A stretch of DNA of 64,000 nucleotides from Cellulophaga tyrosinoxydans (GCF_900176415.1 NZ_FWXO01000002.1:1-64000); one strand, 5' to 3'. Counted from the first letter of the stretch, positions 17,703-29,187 are shown. Numbers and translations are program-made. Notes: a model not told the origin generated them from the letters alone.

Positions 17703-19109
17703 ATGAAAAAGACATTATTTGACAAAGTATGGGATTCTCACGTTGTAAAACATGTTGAGGATGGTCCAGATGTATTGTTTATAGATCGCCATTTGGTGCA
17801 CGAGGTAACAAGCCCTGTAGCCTTTTTGGGAATAAAAAATAGAGGTATTAGCGTACTGTATCCAGAACGAACATTTGCTACAGCGGATCACAATACCCCA
17901 ACAATTAATCAACATTTACCAGTTCAAGATCCATTATCAGCTAATCAATTAAAAGCTTTAGAAGAAAATTCTAAAAAATATGGAATTAGTCATTGGGGAT
18001 TAGGTCATCAAAAAAATGGAATTGTTCATGTTGTAGGTCCTGAATACGGAATTACGCAACCAGGCGCTACTATTGTTTGTGGAGATTCGCATACTTCTAC
18101 TCACGGAGCTTTTGGTGCAATTGCTTTTGGTATCGGTACATCAGAAGTAGAAATGGTTTTGGCATCGCAATGTATTATGCAGCCAAAGCCTAAGAAAATG
18201 CGTATAAATGTTAATGGCAAACTTAACTTTGGGGTTTCCCCTAAAGATGTGGCACTTTATATAATTTCAAGATTAACTACCTCTGGAGCAACTGGTTATT
18301 TTGTAGAATATTCTGGGGATGTTTTCAGAGATATGAGTATGGAAGGTCGTATGACCGTTTGTAATTTAAGTATTGAAATGGGTGCGCGTGGAGGAATGAT
18401 AGCTCCTGATGAAAAGACATTTGAGTACGTAAAAGGACGTGAATTTACACCAAAAGGTGCTGCATGGGATAAAGCAATGACCTATTGGAAAACATTGTTT
18501 ACCGATAAAGATGCAGAATTTGATAAAGAAATTTATTTTGATGCTTCGGATATTGAGCCAATGATTACTTATGGTACTAATCCTGGAATGGGTATTGGAA
18601 TTTCTAAAAGTATCCCTAAAGCTGAACAAGTTGAAGGTGGTGTAAGTACCTATAAAAAGAGTTTAGGCTATATGGCTTTTAATGAAGGCGAAGATATGAT
18701 TGGTAAGCCAATTGATTTTGTTTTTATTGGTAGCTGCACTAACGGACGTATAGAGGACTTTAGAGCATTCACCTCTATTATCAAGGGACGTAAAAAGGCT
18801 GCGAATGTAACGGCTTGGTTAGTTCCTGGATCACATCAAGTGGAAGCTGCGATAAAAGCAGAAGGACTATTAGATATTATTCATGAAGCTGGATTTGAGT
18901 TAAGAGAACCTGGCTGTTCTGCATGTTTAGCGATGAATGATGACAAAGTGCCTGCTGGTAAATTAGCCGTAAGTACCTCAAACAGAAACTTTGAAGGTCG
19001 TCAAGGTCCAGGATCAAGAACGCTGTTGGCCTCGCCTCTAGTTGCGGCTGCTGCGGCAGTAACAGGAAAAGTTACCGATCCTAGAGAATTAATGAAAGAG
19101 TTTGCATAG
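17703..19109 (+). CDS. leuC: 3-isopropylmalate dehydratase, large subunit
   Basis: A 468-residue aconitase-family subunit that isomerises 2- to 3-isopropylmalate (and citramalate to methylmalate-type substrates) with LeuD. The [4Fe-4S] cysteines are in FIGSCTNGR and [10 protein letters not shown]; the substrate loop [15 protein letters not shown] is intact. The ATG at 17703 ([11 protein letters not shown]) matches the family; an in-frame TTG at 17658 would add 15 residues reading through a hairpin and is rejected. First gene of leuC-leuD-leuA-leuB, with spacers of about 100 nt. Confidence 0.97.
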   Translation: MKKTLFDKVWDSHVVKHVEDGPDVLFIDRHLVHEVTSPVAFLGIKNRGISVLYPERTFATADHNTPTINQHLPVQDPLSANQLKALEENSKKYGISHWGLGHQKNGIVHVVGPEYGITQPGATIVCGDSHTSTHGAFGAIAFGIGTSEVEMVLASQCIMQPKPKKMRINVNGKLNFGVSPKDVALYIISRLTTSGATGYFVEYSGDVFRDMSMEGRMTVCNLSIEMGARGGMIAPDEKTFEYVKGREFTPKGAAWDKAMTYWKTLFTDKDAEFDKEIYFDASDIEPMITYGTNPGMGIGISKSIPKAEQVEGGVSTYKKSLGYMAFNEGEDMIGKPIDFVFIGSCTNGRIEDFRAFTSIIKGRKKAANVTAWLVPGSHQVEAAIKAEGLLDIIHEAGFELREPGCSACLAMNDDKVPAGKLAVSTSNRNFEGRQGPGSRTLLASPLVAAAAAVTGKVTDPRELMKEFA

Positions 19110-19116
19110 GCAAACT

Positions 19117-19200
19117 GCTATAAGCTTTAGGCTATAAGCCTTAGGCTCTAAATAAAAAATACAAAAAGCTTAAAGCGTAGCGCTTAGAGCATAAAGCATT
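19117..19200 (+). repeat. Hairpin-rich spacer between leuC and leuD
   Basis: A run of GCTTTAGGC/TAAGCCTTA-type words forming small hairpins, for example AGGCT-ATA-AGCCT and AAGCG-TAG-CGCTT. The spacer ahead of leuB (21401-21510) carries the same vocabulary. Such sequences are common in flavobacterial intergenic DNA and may modulate mRNA stability. Confidence 0.5.
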
Positions 19201-19207
19201 AAAAAAA

Positions 19208-19804
19208 ATGGCATACGATAAATTCGAAATATTAACTAGTACAGCTGTTCCATTACCAATAGAAAATGTGGATACAGATCAAATAATACCAGCACGTTTC
19301 TTAAAAGCTACGGAACGTAAAGGATTTGGAGATAATCTTTTTAGAGACTGGAGATACAATAACGATGATTCTCCTAAAAAGGACTTTGTTTTAAATGATA
19401 ACACCTATTCAGGTAAAATACTTGTTGGTGGTCGTAATTTTGGTTCAGGTTCTTCGAGAGAACACGCTGCATGGGCAGTATATGATTATGGCTTCCGTTG
19501 TGTAATTTCAAGTTTCTTTGCAGATATTTTTAAAGGAAATTGTTTAAACATTGGTGTCCTTCCTGTTCAAGTAAGTGCAGATTTTGCGAACAAAATATTC
19601 ACTGAAATAGAAAAAAATCCTCAAACCAAAATTGAAGTCAATCTTCCTAATCAAACAGTAACGATACTTGCTACTGGAGAAAAAGAATCATTTGAGATTA
19701 ATGGTTATAAAAAAGATAATATGCTTAATGGTTTTGATGATATTGACTATTTAGTGAATGTTAAAAAAGAAATCGTTGAATTTGCTAAAAACACCCCTTT
19801 ATAG
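19208..19804 (+). CDS. leuD: 3-isopropylmalate dehydratase, small subunit
   Basis: A 198-residue aconitase swivel-domain subunit. Diagnostic blocks are ENVDTDQIIPARFLK at the N-terminus and GRNFGSGSSREHAAWAVYDYGF, which contacts the substrate. It pairs with LeuC from the gene upstream. Length is normal for bacterial LeuD (about 200). Spacing of 54 nt to the next gene indicates one operon. Confidence 0.97.
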   Translation: MAYDKFEILTSTAVPLPIENVDTDQIIPARFLKATERKGFGDNLFRDWRYNNDDSPKKDFVLNDNTYSGKILVGGRNFGSGSSREHAAWAVYDYGFRCVISSFFADIFKGNCLNIGVLPVQVSADFANKIFTEIEKNPQTKIEVNLPNQTVTILATGEKESFEINGYKKDNMLNGFDDIDYLVNVKKEIVEFAKNTPL

Positions 19805-19858
19805 AATATAGAGTTTCTATAACTAAGGAATAATCGATACTCAGCAGCGTTTACTAGA

Positions 19859-21376
19859 ATGAAAAAAAGAAAAATTGAAATAATGGATACCACACTTCGT
19901 GACGGTGAACAAACCTCAGGAGTGTCGTTTTCAGTTTCAGAAAAACTTACCCTTGCTAAATTATTATTAGAAGAATTAAAAGTAGATCGTATTGAAATTG
20001 CCTCTGCTCGTGTTTCTGATGGTGAATTACTAGCTGTTAAGCAAATTACACAGTGGGCTAAAGAAAAAGGACTTCTAGATAAAGTTGAAGTGCTTTGTTT
20101 TGTTGATAAGGGAATTTCTATCGATTGGATGTTGGATGCGGGTGCTAAGGTTCAGAATCTTTTAACTAAAGGTTCTATGAATCATTTAAAACATCAACTT
20201 AAGAAAACACCAAAAGAGCATTTTTCTGAAATTGCTGATGTAATTCAATTGGCAGAAACAAAAGGTATCGCTACTAATGTATATTTAGAAGATTGGAGTA
20301 ACGGCATGCGTAACTCCAAAGACTATGTTTTTGAGTTTTTAGATTTTCTGGCAACACAACCTATAAAAAGAATATTATTACCTGATACTTTAGGAGTTTT
20401 AACACATTATGAAACTTTTGATTTTGTTTCTGAAATTGTAAAAAAATATCCCAACTTACATTTTGATTTTCATGGTCATAATGATTATGATTTAAGTGTT
20501 GCTAACGTTATGGAAGCGTTAAAGGCTGGATGTCATGGGTTGCATTTAACGGTAAACGGAATGGGTGAACGCGCTGGAAATGCTCCTTTAGCAAGTGTGG
20601 TGGCCGTAATCAATGATTTTCTGCCAGAGATTGAAATGAATGTTAGTGAATCATCACTATATAAAGTGAGTAAATTAGTATCTGCATTTACTGGCTTTGG
20701 AATACCTGCTAACAAACCTATTGTTGGAGCAAATGTGTTTACGCAAACCGCTGGAATACATGCCGATGGAGATAATAAGAATAACTTGTATTTTAACGAT
20801 TTACTTCCTGAACGTTTTGGACGTAAACGTCAGTACGCTTTAGGTAAAACCTCTGGAAAAGCTAATATTCAAAAAAACTTGCAAGAGTTAGGTTTAACAC
20901 TTAATAACGAAGAGTTAAAAAAGGTAACGCAACGTATAATTGAATTAGGAGATAAAAAAGAGCGCGTTACTAAAGAAGACTTACCTTATATTATCTCGGA
21001 TGTATTAGATAGCGATGGCATTCTGAATAAAGTAATTATAAAATCTTATTTATTATCCCACGCTAAGGGCTTACAACCTGCCGCTGCAGTAGCAGTGGAG
21101 ATTGAAGGCAAGTTATTTGAAGAACATGCACAAGGCGATGGTCAGTTTGATGCGTTTATGAATGCTCTGAAAAGTGTTTATAAATCGCTTAAAGTTAATC
21201 TTCCGAAACTTATAGATTATGCTGTAAGAATACCACCTGGCAGTAGTTCTGATGCATTATGTGAAACCATAATTACTTGGGATAATAATGGCAAAGAATT
21301 TATCACCAGAGGCCTAGATTCTGATCAAACTGTATCAGCAATTAAGGCTACTGAAAAAATGTTGAATATAATATAG
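19859..21376 (+). CDS. 2-isopropylmalate synthase / citramalate synthase family
   Basis: A 505-residue HMGL-like enzyme: DTTLRDGEQTSG at the N-terminus, metal ligands in HFDFHGHNDYDLSVAN, GMGERAGNAPL, and a C-terminal LeuA dimer/regulatory domain (about 380-505) that binds the end product. Acetyl-CoA condenses with either 2-oxoisovalerate (leucine) or pyruvate (citramalate, isoleucine); the substrate cannot be settled by eye. It sits between leuD and leuB. No threonine dehydratase gene (ilvA) occurs in the ilv operon at 46.7-52.2 kb, so the citramalate route is a real alternative. Confidence 0.88.
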   Translation: MKKRKIEIMDTTLRDGEQTSGVSFSVSEKLTLAKLLLEELKVDRIEIASARVSDGELLAVKQITQWAKEKGLLDKVEVLCFVDKGISIDWMLDAGAKVQNLLTKGSMNHLKHQLKKTPKEHFSEIADVIQLAETKGIATNVYLEDWSNGMRNSKDYVFEFLDFLATQPIKRILLPDTLGVLTHYETFDFVSEIVKKYPNLHFDFHGHNDYDLSVANVMEALKAGCHGLHLTVNGMGERAGNAPLASVVAVINDFLPEIEMNVSESSLYKVSKLVSAFTGFGIPANKPIVGANVFTQTAGIHADGDNKNNLYFNDLLPERFGRKRQYALGKTSGKANIQKNLQELGLTLNNEELKKVTQRIIELGDKKERVTKEDLPYIISDVLDSDGILNKVIIKSYLLSHAKGLQPAAAVAVEIEGKLFEEHAQGDGQFDAFMNALKSVYKSLKVNLPKLIDYAVRIPPGSSSDALCETIITWDNNGKEFITRGLDSDQTVSAIKATEKMLNII

Positions 21377-21400
21377 TTGTTAGTAAAGAATAAAATATTT

Positions 21401-21510
21401 TAAAGGAAAAAGCTATTAAAACCAGAAGCTTTAAGCTTTTAAAACCTTAAACAATAAATTTAAAATAAACTGTAGCTTACGGCATATTGCCTAAAGCTTA
21501 AAGCAAAAAA
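21401..21510 (+). repeat. Hairpin-rich spacer ahead of leuB
   Basis: Contains AAGCTTTAAGCTTTT, GGCA-TAT-TGCC and AAAGCTTAAAGC words, closely similar in composition to the leuC-leuD spacer. No coding potential. Possibly a family of small interspersed hairpin repeats that has colonised this operon twice. Confidence 0.45.
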
Positions 21511-21513
21511 AAT

Positions 21514-22569
21514 ATGAAATTAAATATTGCCCTTTTAGCAGGAGATGGAATTGGTCCTGAAGTTATTGATCAAGCAGTGAAAGTATCTAATGCAATTGCT
21601 AAAAAACACGGACATGAATTAAGTTGGACACCTGCTTTAACCGGTGCAGCCGCAATAGATGATTGTGGAGAGCCTTATCCTGATAGCACTCATGATGTTT
21701 GTGTAGCGGCAGATGCAGTACTTTTTGGAGCAATTGGTCATCCAAAATATGACAACGATCCTTCCGCAAAAGTTAGACCTGAACAAGGCTTACTTAAAAT
21801 GCGTAAAAAATTAGGCTTATTCGCTAATGTAAGACCAACATTTACTTTTCCATCGTTAATCGATAAATCTCCATTAAAAAGAGAGCGTATTGAAGGAACA
21901 GATTTGATCATTTTAAGAGAACTTACAGGTGGTATTTATTTTGGAGAAAGAGGACGTAAAGATGATGGCAATACCGCTTTTGATACTATGACCTACACCA
22001 GAGCTGAAATACAACGTTTAGCAAAAAAAGGTTTTGAATTAGCTATGACACGTGGTAAAAAATTGTGTTGTGTAGATAAAGCCAACGTTTTAGAATCTTC
22101 TAGATTGTGGAGAGAAACAGTACAGGCTATGGAAAAAGAGTATCCAGAAGTTACAGTTTCTTATGAATTTGTAGATGCTGTAGCTATGCGTTTGGTGCAA
22201 TGGCCAAATTCTTACGATGTTATGATAACCGAAAATTTATTTGGAGATATTTTAACAGATGAAGCTTCAGTTATTTCGGGTTCTATGGGTCTAATGCCTT
22301 CAGCATCAGTAGGTGAAACCACCAGATTATACGAGCCTATTCATGGATCCTATCCGCAAGCAGCAGGTAAAGATATAGCAAACCCGTTAGCTACAGTATT
22401 ATCTGCAGCCATGATGTTTGAGGATTTTGGTTTAACAAAAGAAGCTCAAGAAATTAGGGATGTTGTCAACAAATCTTTAGCAGAAGGTGTAGTTACCGAA
22501 GATTTAGCTGAAGGAGGAAAAGCCTTTAAAACCAGTGAAGTTGGTGATTGGTTGGCGAAGAATATTTAA
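21514..22569 (+). CDS. leuB: 3-isopropylmalate dehydrogenase
   Basis: A 351-residue NAD-dependent beta-decarboxylating dehydrogenase. GDGIGPEV at the N-terminus, substrate-binding RELTGGIYFGERG, and the metal/NAD motifs NLFGDILTDEASVISGSMGLMPSAS and PIHGSYPQAAGKDIANP are all present. It completes the leucine branch after LeuCD and could equally act on methylmalate to give 2-oxobutyrate. Last gene of the operon, followed after 22 nt by a strong bidirectional terminator. Confidence 0.97.
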   Translation: MKLNIALLAGDGIGPEVIDQAVKVSNAIAKKHGHELSWTPALTGAAAIDDCGEPYPDSTHDVCVAADAVLFGAIGHPKYDNDPSAKVRPEQGLLKMRKKLGLFANVRPTFTFPSLIDKSPLKRERIEGTDLIILRELTGGIYFGERGRKDDGNTAFDTMTYTRAEIQRLAKKGFELAMTRGKKLCCVDKANVLESSRLWRETVQAMEKEYPEVTVSYEFVDAVAMRLVQWPNSYDVMITENLFGDILTDEASVISGSMGLMPSASVGETTRLYEPIHGSYPQAAGKDIANPLATVLSAAMMFEDFGLTKEAQEIRDVVNKSLAEGVVTEDLAEGGKAFKTSEVGDWLAKNI

Positions 22570-22590
22570 TTTTCTATACACTTAAAAACA

Positions 22591-22626
22591 AAAAAGCCTC
22601 TGAATATTTTTTCAGAGGCTTTTTTT
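22591..22626. terminator. Bidirectional terminator, leuB / ABC-F
   Basis: AAAAAGCCTCTGAA (22591-22604) pairs with TTCAGAGGCTTTTT, leaving a 6-nt loop and T-runs on both strands. It serves the converging leuB (plus) and ABC-F (minus) transcripts. Confidence 0.9.
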
Positions 22627-22645
22627 ATCCTTTTAAAAGAATAAA

Positions 22646-24340
<1,695 letters not shown>

Positions 24341-24445
24341 CTATATACACTTCTAAATATGCTAAATATGATTTTTTAACGCTGTATTAACAGGTTGTAC
24401 TAATGCTGTTTATTAAATTCGCTTTATATAGAATAGTCTTATTAT

Positions 24446-25828
24446 ATGATTAAATATTCTTATTGTCTTTTTCTCCTAGCACTTATAGGATGTAATTCAG
24501 AAAAAAAAGATCTTACTACCATATTTGCTGGCGAAATTGTTAATCCTACGGGAGAATCTGTGATCTTATATAAAGATGATGTTGTTATAGATTCTGCGCA
24601 GTTAGACATGTATAACAGATTCTCTATAAAACTTAACAATTTAGAAGAAGGATTATATAATTTTCATAACTCAGGACAATATCAATATGTTTATTTAACC
24701 CAAGGAGACAGTCTTTTAATACGATTGAATAGAATTTATTTTGATGAATCTTTGGTTTTTTCTGGCCGAGGCGAAGAATTAAATAACTTTTTAATTGAGG
24801 TTTTTCTTGATAATGAAGAAGAAGAAAGCCTTATAGATACCTATTACAATTTAAAACCCGAAGAGTTTACGCGTAAAGTGGATTCTTTAAGGCAGAATAA
24901 AATAGTTTTACTAGAGGAATTAAAATCTGAAATAGATTTATCCCCTAAGTCATTAACATTAGCCCATGCCAGTATAGATTATGGCAGCTACATAAGTAAA
25001 GAAAAGTATCCCTTTAAATATTTACGTAAAAACCCTGATGGCACATTACCCAAGGTTTCGGAGCAATTTTATAATTACCGTAAAAATTTAGATTTTGACG
25101 ATAAAGATTTAACTTTTTTTACGCCATATTATGATTTTATGAAACGTCATTTTGATAATTTGGCTTTTAATGATTGCGCTGTAGATTGTAATGGAGGAAA
25201 AACTCATATTAAAGACCAATTACATTTTAATAGACATAAATTACAATTAATAGATAGTATAGTAAAAGAAAAGCAACTTAGAGATAATTTATTTAGAAAC
25301 GTTGCGATGACTTACTTTCTTAAGGTACACGATAGCGTTCCAAATAATAAAATTTTCTTAGAAGACTTTCATAAATTATCGAATAACAATAGGCATATTG
25401 AGGAAATTCATGAATTATATGAAGCTGTTAATAATCTTCAACCTGGTCAACAAATACCAGATATTGCGGTTTTAGATAGCTTAGGCAATACTATTTCATT
25501 GAGAGAAATTTCTAAAGTAAAGAAAAATGTAGTTTTCTTTTTCTGGACCGATGCCAATACTAGACATTTTACTAATATTTCTAAACAAATAGAGAAATTA
25601 AAGATGCTGCACCCAGATTATACATTTGTTGGTTTAAGTCTATCGGGTAAAGATGAAAATTGGAAAAATGTTATTAAATCTAATAAACAGAGTTTTGATA
25701 ATCAGTTTAGAGCTAAAGATTCTTATGAATTAAGACGAAGTTTAATAGTAGATGGACTTAACAAAGCAGTGCTAATTAAAGATGGCTTAATTGTAAATGC
25801 TTACAAAGACATTTATTCGTTAAATTAA
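24446..25828 (+). CDS. Thioredoxin-fold lipoprotein lacking CxxC
   Basis: A 460-residue lipoprotein (lipobox LALIGC, mature Cys at 16). The N-terminal part (IFAGEIVNPTGESVILYKDD.. ) resembles the DUF4369 domain common ahead of TlpA-like proteins in Bacteroidota; the last about 130 residues have the redoxin fold (PGQQIPDIAVLDSLGNTISLREI, NVVFFFWTDAN). Where TlpA/thioredoxins have WCxxC this protein reads WTDANTRH, so disulphide chemistry is excluded. Probably a periplasm-facing binding or scaffold protein. Followed by a strong terminator. Confidence 0.75.
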   Translation: MIKYSYCLFLLALIGCNSEKKDLTTIFAGEIVNPTGESVILYKDDVVIDSAQLDMYNRFSIKLNNLEEGLYNFHNSGQYQYVYLTQGDSLLIRLNRIYFDESLVFSGRGEELNNFLIEVFLDNEEEESLIDTYYNLKPEEFTRKVDSLRQNKIVLLEELKSEIDLSPKSLTLAHASIDYGSYISKEKYPFKYLRKNPDGTLPKVSEQFYNYRKNLDFDDKDLTFFTPYYDFMKRHFDNLAFNDCAVDCNGGKTHIKDQLHFNRHKLQLIDSIVKEKQLRDNLFRNVAMTYFLKVHDSVPNNKIFLEDFHKLSNNNRHIEEIHELYEAVNNLQPGQQIPDIAVLDSLGNTISLREISKVKKNVVFFFWTDANTRHFTNISKQIEKLKMLHPDYTFVGLSLSGKDENWKNVIKSNKQSFDNQFRAKDSYELRRSLIVDGLNKAVLIKDGLIVNAYKDIYSLN

Positions 25829-25841
25829 AAATTAACTACAT

Positions 25842-25881
25842 AAAAAAAGGAGGAGTTATTTTTATAACTCCTCCTTTTTTT
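25842..25881. terminator. Bidirectional terminator
   Basis: AAAAAAAGGAGGAGTTAT and its complement ATAACTCCTCCTTTTTTT around a 3-nt loop, with T-runs in both directions. Lies between the thioredoxin-like gene (plus) and the transaldolase gene (minus). Confidence 0.92.
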
Positions 25882-25901
25882 ATGTATTGCTAATTGAAAA
25901 A

Positions 25902-26555
25902 TTAATTTCCTTTTTTGTAATCTTCTAGAAATTTAGCAAGACCGCTATCAGTTAAAGGGTGTTTCATTAATCCTTCTATTGCAGATAATGGACCTGTCAT
26001 TACATCTGCTCCTAATTTGGCACAATCAATAACATGCATTGTATGTCTTACGGAGGCAGCTAAAATTTGTGTTTCAAAAGCATAGTTGTCATAGATATGA
26101 CGAATTTCTGCGATAAGATTTAATCCATCTGTAGAAATATCATCTAAGCGTCCAATAAACGGTGAAACATAAGTTGCTCCTGCTTTAGCAGCTAATAATG
26201 CTTGGCCTGGAGAAAACACCAAAGTTACATTAGTTCTTATACCCTTATCACTAAAGTATTTACATGCCTTTATTCCATCTTTAATCATAGGTAACTTAAC
26301 CACAATTTGATCATGCAATTCAGCCAGCTCCTCACCTTCTTTAATCATTTCTTTATAATCTGTAGAAATAACTTCAGCAGAAACATCACCATCTACAATA
26401 TTACAGATTGCTACATAATGCTTTAAAATATTATTTTTTCCAGTTATACCCTCTTTCGCCATTAAAGATGGATTTGTTGTAACTCCGTCTAAAACGCCTA
26501 ATTCTTGGGCTTCTTTAATCTGTTCTAAATTTGCTGTATCTATAAAAAATTTCAT
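25902..26555 (-). CDS. Small transaldolase / fructose-6-phosphate aldolase family
   Basis: A 217-residue class I aldolase of the short (TalC/MipB/Fsa) subfamily. The N-terminus [16 protein letters not shown] and the motif [12 protein letters not shown] are diagnostic; the Schiff-base Lys is in VVKLPM (Lys87). In most bacteria with this short form the enzyme works as a transaldolase in the non-oxidative pentose phosphate pathway; separating it from fructose-6-phosphate aldolase needs the active-site residues tested. Cytoplasmic, 42 nt upstream of the SDR gene stop, same strand. Confidence 0.92.
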   Translation of the reverse strand: MKFFIDTANLEQIKEAQELGVLDGVTTNPSLMAKEGITGKNNILKHYVAICNIVDGDVSAEVISTDYKEMIKEGEELAELHDQIVVKLPMIKDGIKACKYFSDKGIRTNVTLVFSPGQALLAAKAGATYVSPFIGRLDDISTDGLNLIAEIRHIYDNYAFETQILAASVRHTMHVIDCAKLGADVMTGPLSAIEGLMKHPLTDSGLAKFLEDYKKGN

Positions 26556-26597
26556 GATTTTACTTTTATATTTAATTTATTGGTCTTAATTACAAAA

Positions 26598-27407
26598 TTA
26601 CAATTTATAATGCTTCAATAGTAATTTTTCATACACTATATCAGGAAGTATTTTTTTTAAAGTCAGGGAGAATTTTTGCATAAAATCGCCAACTTTATAA
26701 TGAATTTTGGGTTTATTAATTTGAATGATTTTTAGCACCATCTCCGCCACTTGCTTTGGATCACCTCCATCATTTACGCCATCGTTTATCGCGTTTAATG
26801 TAGCCCCATAAGGAATACTGTAAGGCGAATTTTTTAAAATTGGTGCATGGTATCTGCCAGAGGCAATATTGGTTGCAAAATCTCCAGGTGCGATATTTGT
26901 CATCTGTATGCCAAAATCTTTAATTTCCATTCGCATGGCTTCCGTAATTAATTCCAAAGCGCCTTTAGATGCAGAATAAATGCCACGATATGGCAACCCC
27001 ATATATCCAGCAATAGATGTAATATTAATTATTAATCCGCTTTTTTGATTTCTCATTTGTGGCAAAACGGCTTTCATCATTCGAATGGGGCCATATAAGT
27101 TGGTGTCAAATGCTTTAGCTATTTCGTCATTTGGTGTTTCCTCAATGGGGCCTGTAATACCCACGCCAGCATTGTTTACAAGAATATCTAGTCTACCTTC
27201 TAGACTAATTAATTTATTGATGGCAATAGTAATAGTGTCTTCTTTCTGAACATCTAATTCTAATAATTCAAATTCTTTAAAATCGGGATATTTCGCCGTA
27301 TTTCGGGTAGTTCCGTAGACCTTATATCCATTCGATTTTAGATAGACACCTATTGATTTTCCAATTCCAGAAGAACCACCTGTAATTAAAACAACTTTTT
27401 GTTCCAT
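26598..27407 (-). CDS. Short-chain dehydrogenase/reductase
   Basis: A 269-residue classical SDR. Cofactor loop TGGSSGIGKS at 9-18, NNAG at 78-81, catalytic Ser131, Tyr144 and Lys148 (YSASK). The acidic/basic pattern after the second strand (TTRNTAKY) suggests NADP(H). Substrate unknown; annotation is limited to oxidoreductase. It shares orientation with the transaldolase gene downstream (42 nt). Upstream, the SRP RNA gene is transcribed in the same direction and ends about 80 nt before it. Confidence 0.88.
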   Translation of the reverse strand: MEQKVVLITGGSSGIGKSIGVYLKSNGYKVYGTTRNTAKYPDFKEFELLELDVQKEDTITIAINKLISLEGRLDILVNNAGVGITGPIEETPNDEIAKAFDTNLYGPIRMMKAVLPQMRNQKSGLIINITSIAGYMGLPYRGIYSASKGALELITEAMRMEIKDFGIQMTNIAPGDFATNIASGRYHAPILKNSPYSIPYGATLNAINDGVNDGGDPKQVAEMVLKIIQINKPKIHYKVGDFMQKFSLTLKKILPDIVYEKLLLKHYKL

Positions 27408-27488
27408 ATTGCAATATATAAATGCAAAGAAACAAATAATAAGAGCGAGAAAAAAGTGATTTTTTTTTGGGGATAAGAAGAAAAAAAT

Positions 27489-27582
27489 GGCAAGCTACCT
27501 ACGTCGCACCGCTACGACCACATACCCTTGCTGCGTTCCCACCCTGGGGGATTCTGCAGGAGCTGGTCGCGTAGGACTTGCC
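27489..27582 (-). ncRNA. ffs: Signal recognition particle RNA, small bacterial type
   Basis: On the minus strand the sequence includes CAGGGTGGGAACGCAGCA followed by AGGGTA, the conserved helix-8 region with the GGAA tetraloop that binds Ffh. The ends pair: GGCAAG..CCTACG with CGTAGG..CTTGCC. Size about 94 nt fits the small SRP RNA. A perfect promoter lies directly upstream (27587-27616). It targets nascent membrane and secreted proteins with Ffh. Confidence 0.92.
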
Positions 27583-27586
27583 GCTG

Positions 27587-27616
27587 CAAATATACAACGT
27601 TTTAAATTTTTCACAA
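27587..27616 (-). promoter_or_regulatory. Housekeeping promoter of ffs
   Basis: On the minus strand TTG (27614-27616), 19 nt, then TATATTTG (27587-27594): an exact match to the Bacteroidota -33/-7 consensus. The start would fall near 27580, at the first base of the SRP RNA. Confidence 0.85.
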
Positions 27617-27745
27617 TCATTTTAGATTGTAAATTTAAATAAATACCTTGCCATTAAATGCAATAATAGCTATGTTATTGATTGCCAATTTTTTGAATAC
27701 GATAAATTAAAAATTCGATATATAAAAAACATAACTTTTTAAGTA

Positions 27746-28789
27746 ATGAAATTAAAATTAATACTTACAGCTACTTTTTTATTAGCACTAATAGGTTCTT
27801 GTGGAAGCGGCAATACCCCAACTTCAGAGCTTTTTACTATTCAATTAGAAGGTAATAAAACCGAATTTAATCAAAACGATAAAGTTGGTATTTCACTTAA
27901 GAATCTAAAGAACATTCCTGTGGAAAATATTACCTATTCCATTGATGATGAAGAGGCAATCGTAAAAGATAAAGTACTTGACTTAAGTTCTTTAAAACTA
28001 GGCTCTAAAAAAATTAAAGCCACTATTAATTATGACGGTATTGCAGGTGAGATAACAAAAGAAATCAAAATATTAGCTCCCATAGCTCCTGAATCCTATA
28101 CCTATGAAATTATTAATGAATACCCTCACGATTCCAATGCTTTTACGCAAGGTTTAGAATTTTATAAAGATACGCTTTATGAAAGTACAGGGAAAAAAGG
28201 AATGTCATCCCTGAGAAAAATTGATTTTAAAACAGGTAAAATTATCAAGCAAATTGACCTAGAAGACAGCTATTTTGGTGAAGGAATTACTATTTTAAAT
28301 GATAAGATTTATATGCTTACCTGGCAAAGTGGACTTGGGTTTATTTATGATGTAAATACCTTTAAAAAATTAGATTCATTTAAATACGGTGCTAGTAAAG
28401 AAGGTTGGGGATTAACTAACGATGGAAAAAATCTATATAAAAGTGATGGTACTGAAAAAATTTGGTTATTAAATCCAGATAATTTATCAGAAATAGATCA
28501 TATTGAAACGGTTACAAATAAATCCATTTTTAATAAAGCTAATGAACTAGAATATGTTGATGGAAAGATATATGCTAATGTTTGGCAAAAAGAAAGTATG
28601 ATGATTATTGATGCTACAAGTGGCGCAATTGAAGGAGTTGTAAATTTCTATGGTTTGAAAGAAAAAGTAAGTCAAAACAATAATTTAGACGTTTTTAATG
28701 GAGTTGCTTACCATAAAGAAAGAGGTACTTTTTTTGTGACAGGAAAAAATTGGGATAAATTATTTGAGGTTAAAATTGTAAAAAAATAA
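27746..28789 (+). CDS. Glutaminyl-peptide cyclotransferase (beta-propeller type), lipoprotein
   Basis: A 347-residue lipoprotein (lipobox LIGSC). After an about 100-residue beta domain comes the glutamine cyclotransferase fold: YPHDSNAFTQGLEFYKDTLYESTG is the signature, with repeats ending in KANELEYVDGKIYANVWQ and a final GVAYHKERGTFFVTGKNWDKLFEV. The family forms N-terminal pyroglutamate on peptides. Exported and probably envelope-bound. Its stop overlaps the thioesterase ATG by one base (TAATG), so the two are coupled. Confidence 0.9.
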   Translation: MKLKLILTATFLLALIGSCGSGNTPTSELFTIQLEGNKTEFNQNDKVGISLKNLKNIPVENITYSIDDEEAIVKDKVLDLSSLKLGSKKIKATINYDGIAGEITKEIKILAPIAPESYTYEIINEYPHDSNAFTQGLEFYKDTLYESTGKKGMSSLRKIDFKTGKIIKQIDLEDSYFGEGITILNDKIYMLTWQSGLGFIYDVNTFKKLDSFKYGASKEGWGLTNDGKNLYKSDGTEKIWLLNPDNLSEIDHIETVTNKSIFNKANELEYVDGKIYANVWQKESMMIIDATSGAIEGVVNFYGLKEKVSQNNNLDVFNGVAYHKERGTFFVTGKNWDKLFEVKIVKK

Positions 28790-29181
28790 TGTTTAAACCA
28801 TATAGCAAGACTATTCAAGTTGTTCAAGATGATTTAGATGATTTAGATCATGTAAATAATGTACGTTATGTGCAATGGATACAAGATATAGCCAAAGAAC
28901 ACTGGCGAGAAAAAGCACCGAAAAAGTTATATAATGAAAGTATTTGGGTGGTTAAAAGTCATTTTATAGAGTATAAAAAAGCAGCAGTTTTAAAGGATGT
29001 AATTAACATAAAGACTTATATAAAAGAGTCGAAAGGAGCATTATCGATAAGAGTTGTAGAAATGACAAATGCCACCACTAAAGAATTGCTTTTAAAATCT
29101 AAAACAGAATGGGTATTATTAGACTCTAAAAGTTTACGTCCCATTAGAGTATCAGAAGAAATCCAAGCTATATTTAAATAG
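28789..29181 (+). CDS. Acyl-CoA thioesterase, hot-dog fold (4HBT family)
   Basis: A 130-residue protein with the hot-dog motif DLDHVNNVRYVQWIQDIAKEHW, where Asp/His and Asn follow the 4-hydroxybenzoyl-CoA thioesterase pattern. It hydrolyses acyl-CoA or acyl-ACP thioesters; the chain length is unknown. Overlap with the cyclotransferase and a 6-nt gap to the beta-helix lipoprotein place it in a three-gene operon. Confidence 0.87.
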   Translation: MFKPYSKTIQVVQDDLDDLDHVNNVRYVQWIQDIAKEHWREKAPKKLYNESIWVVKSHFIEYKKAAVLKDVINIKTYIKESKGALSIRVVEMTNATTKELLLKSKTEWVLLDSKSLRPIRVSEEIQAIFK

Positions 29182-29187
29182 ATCCAT

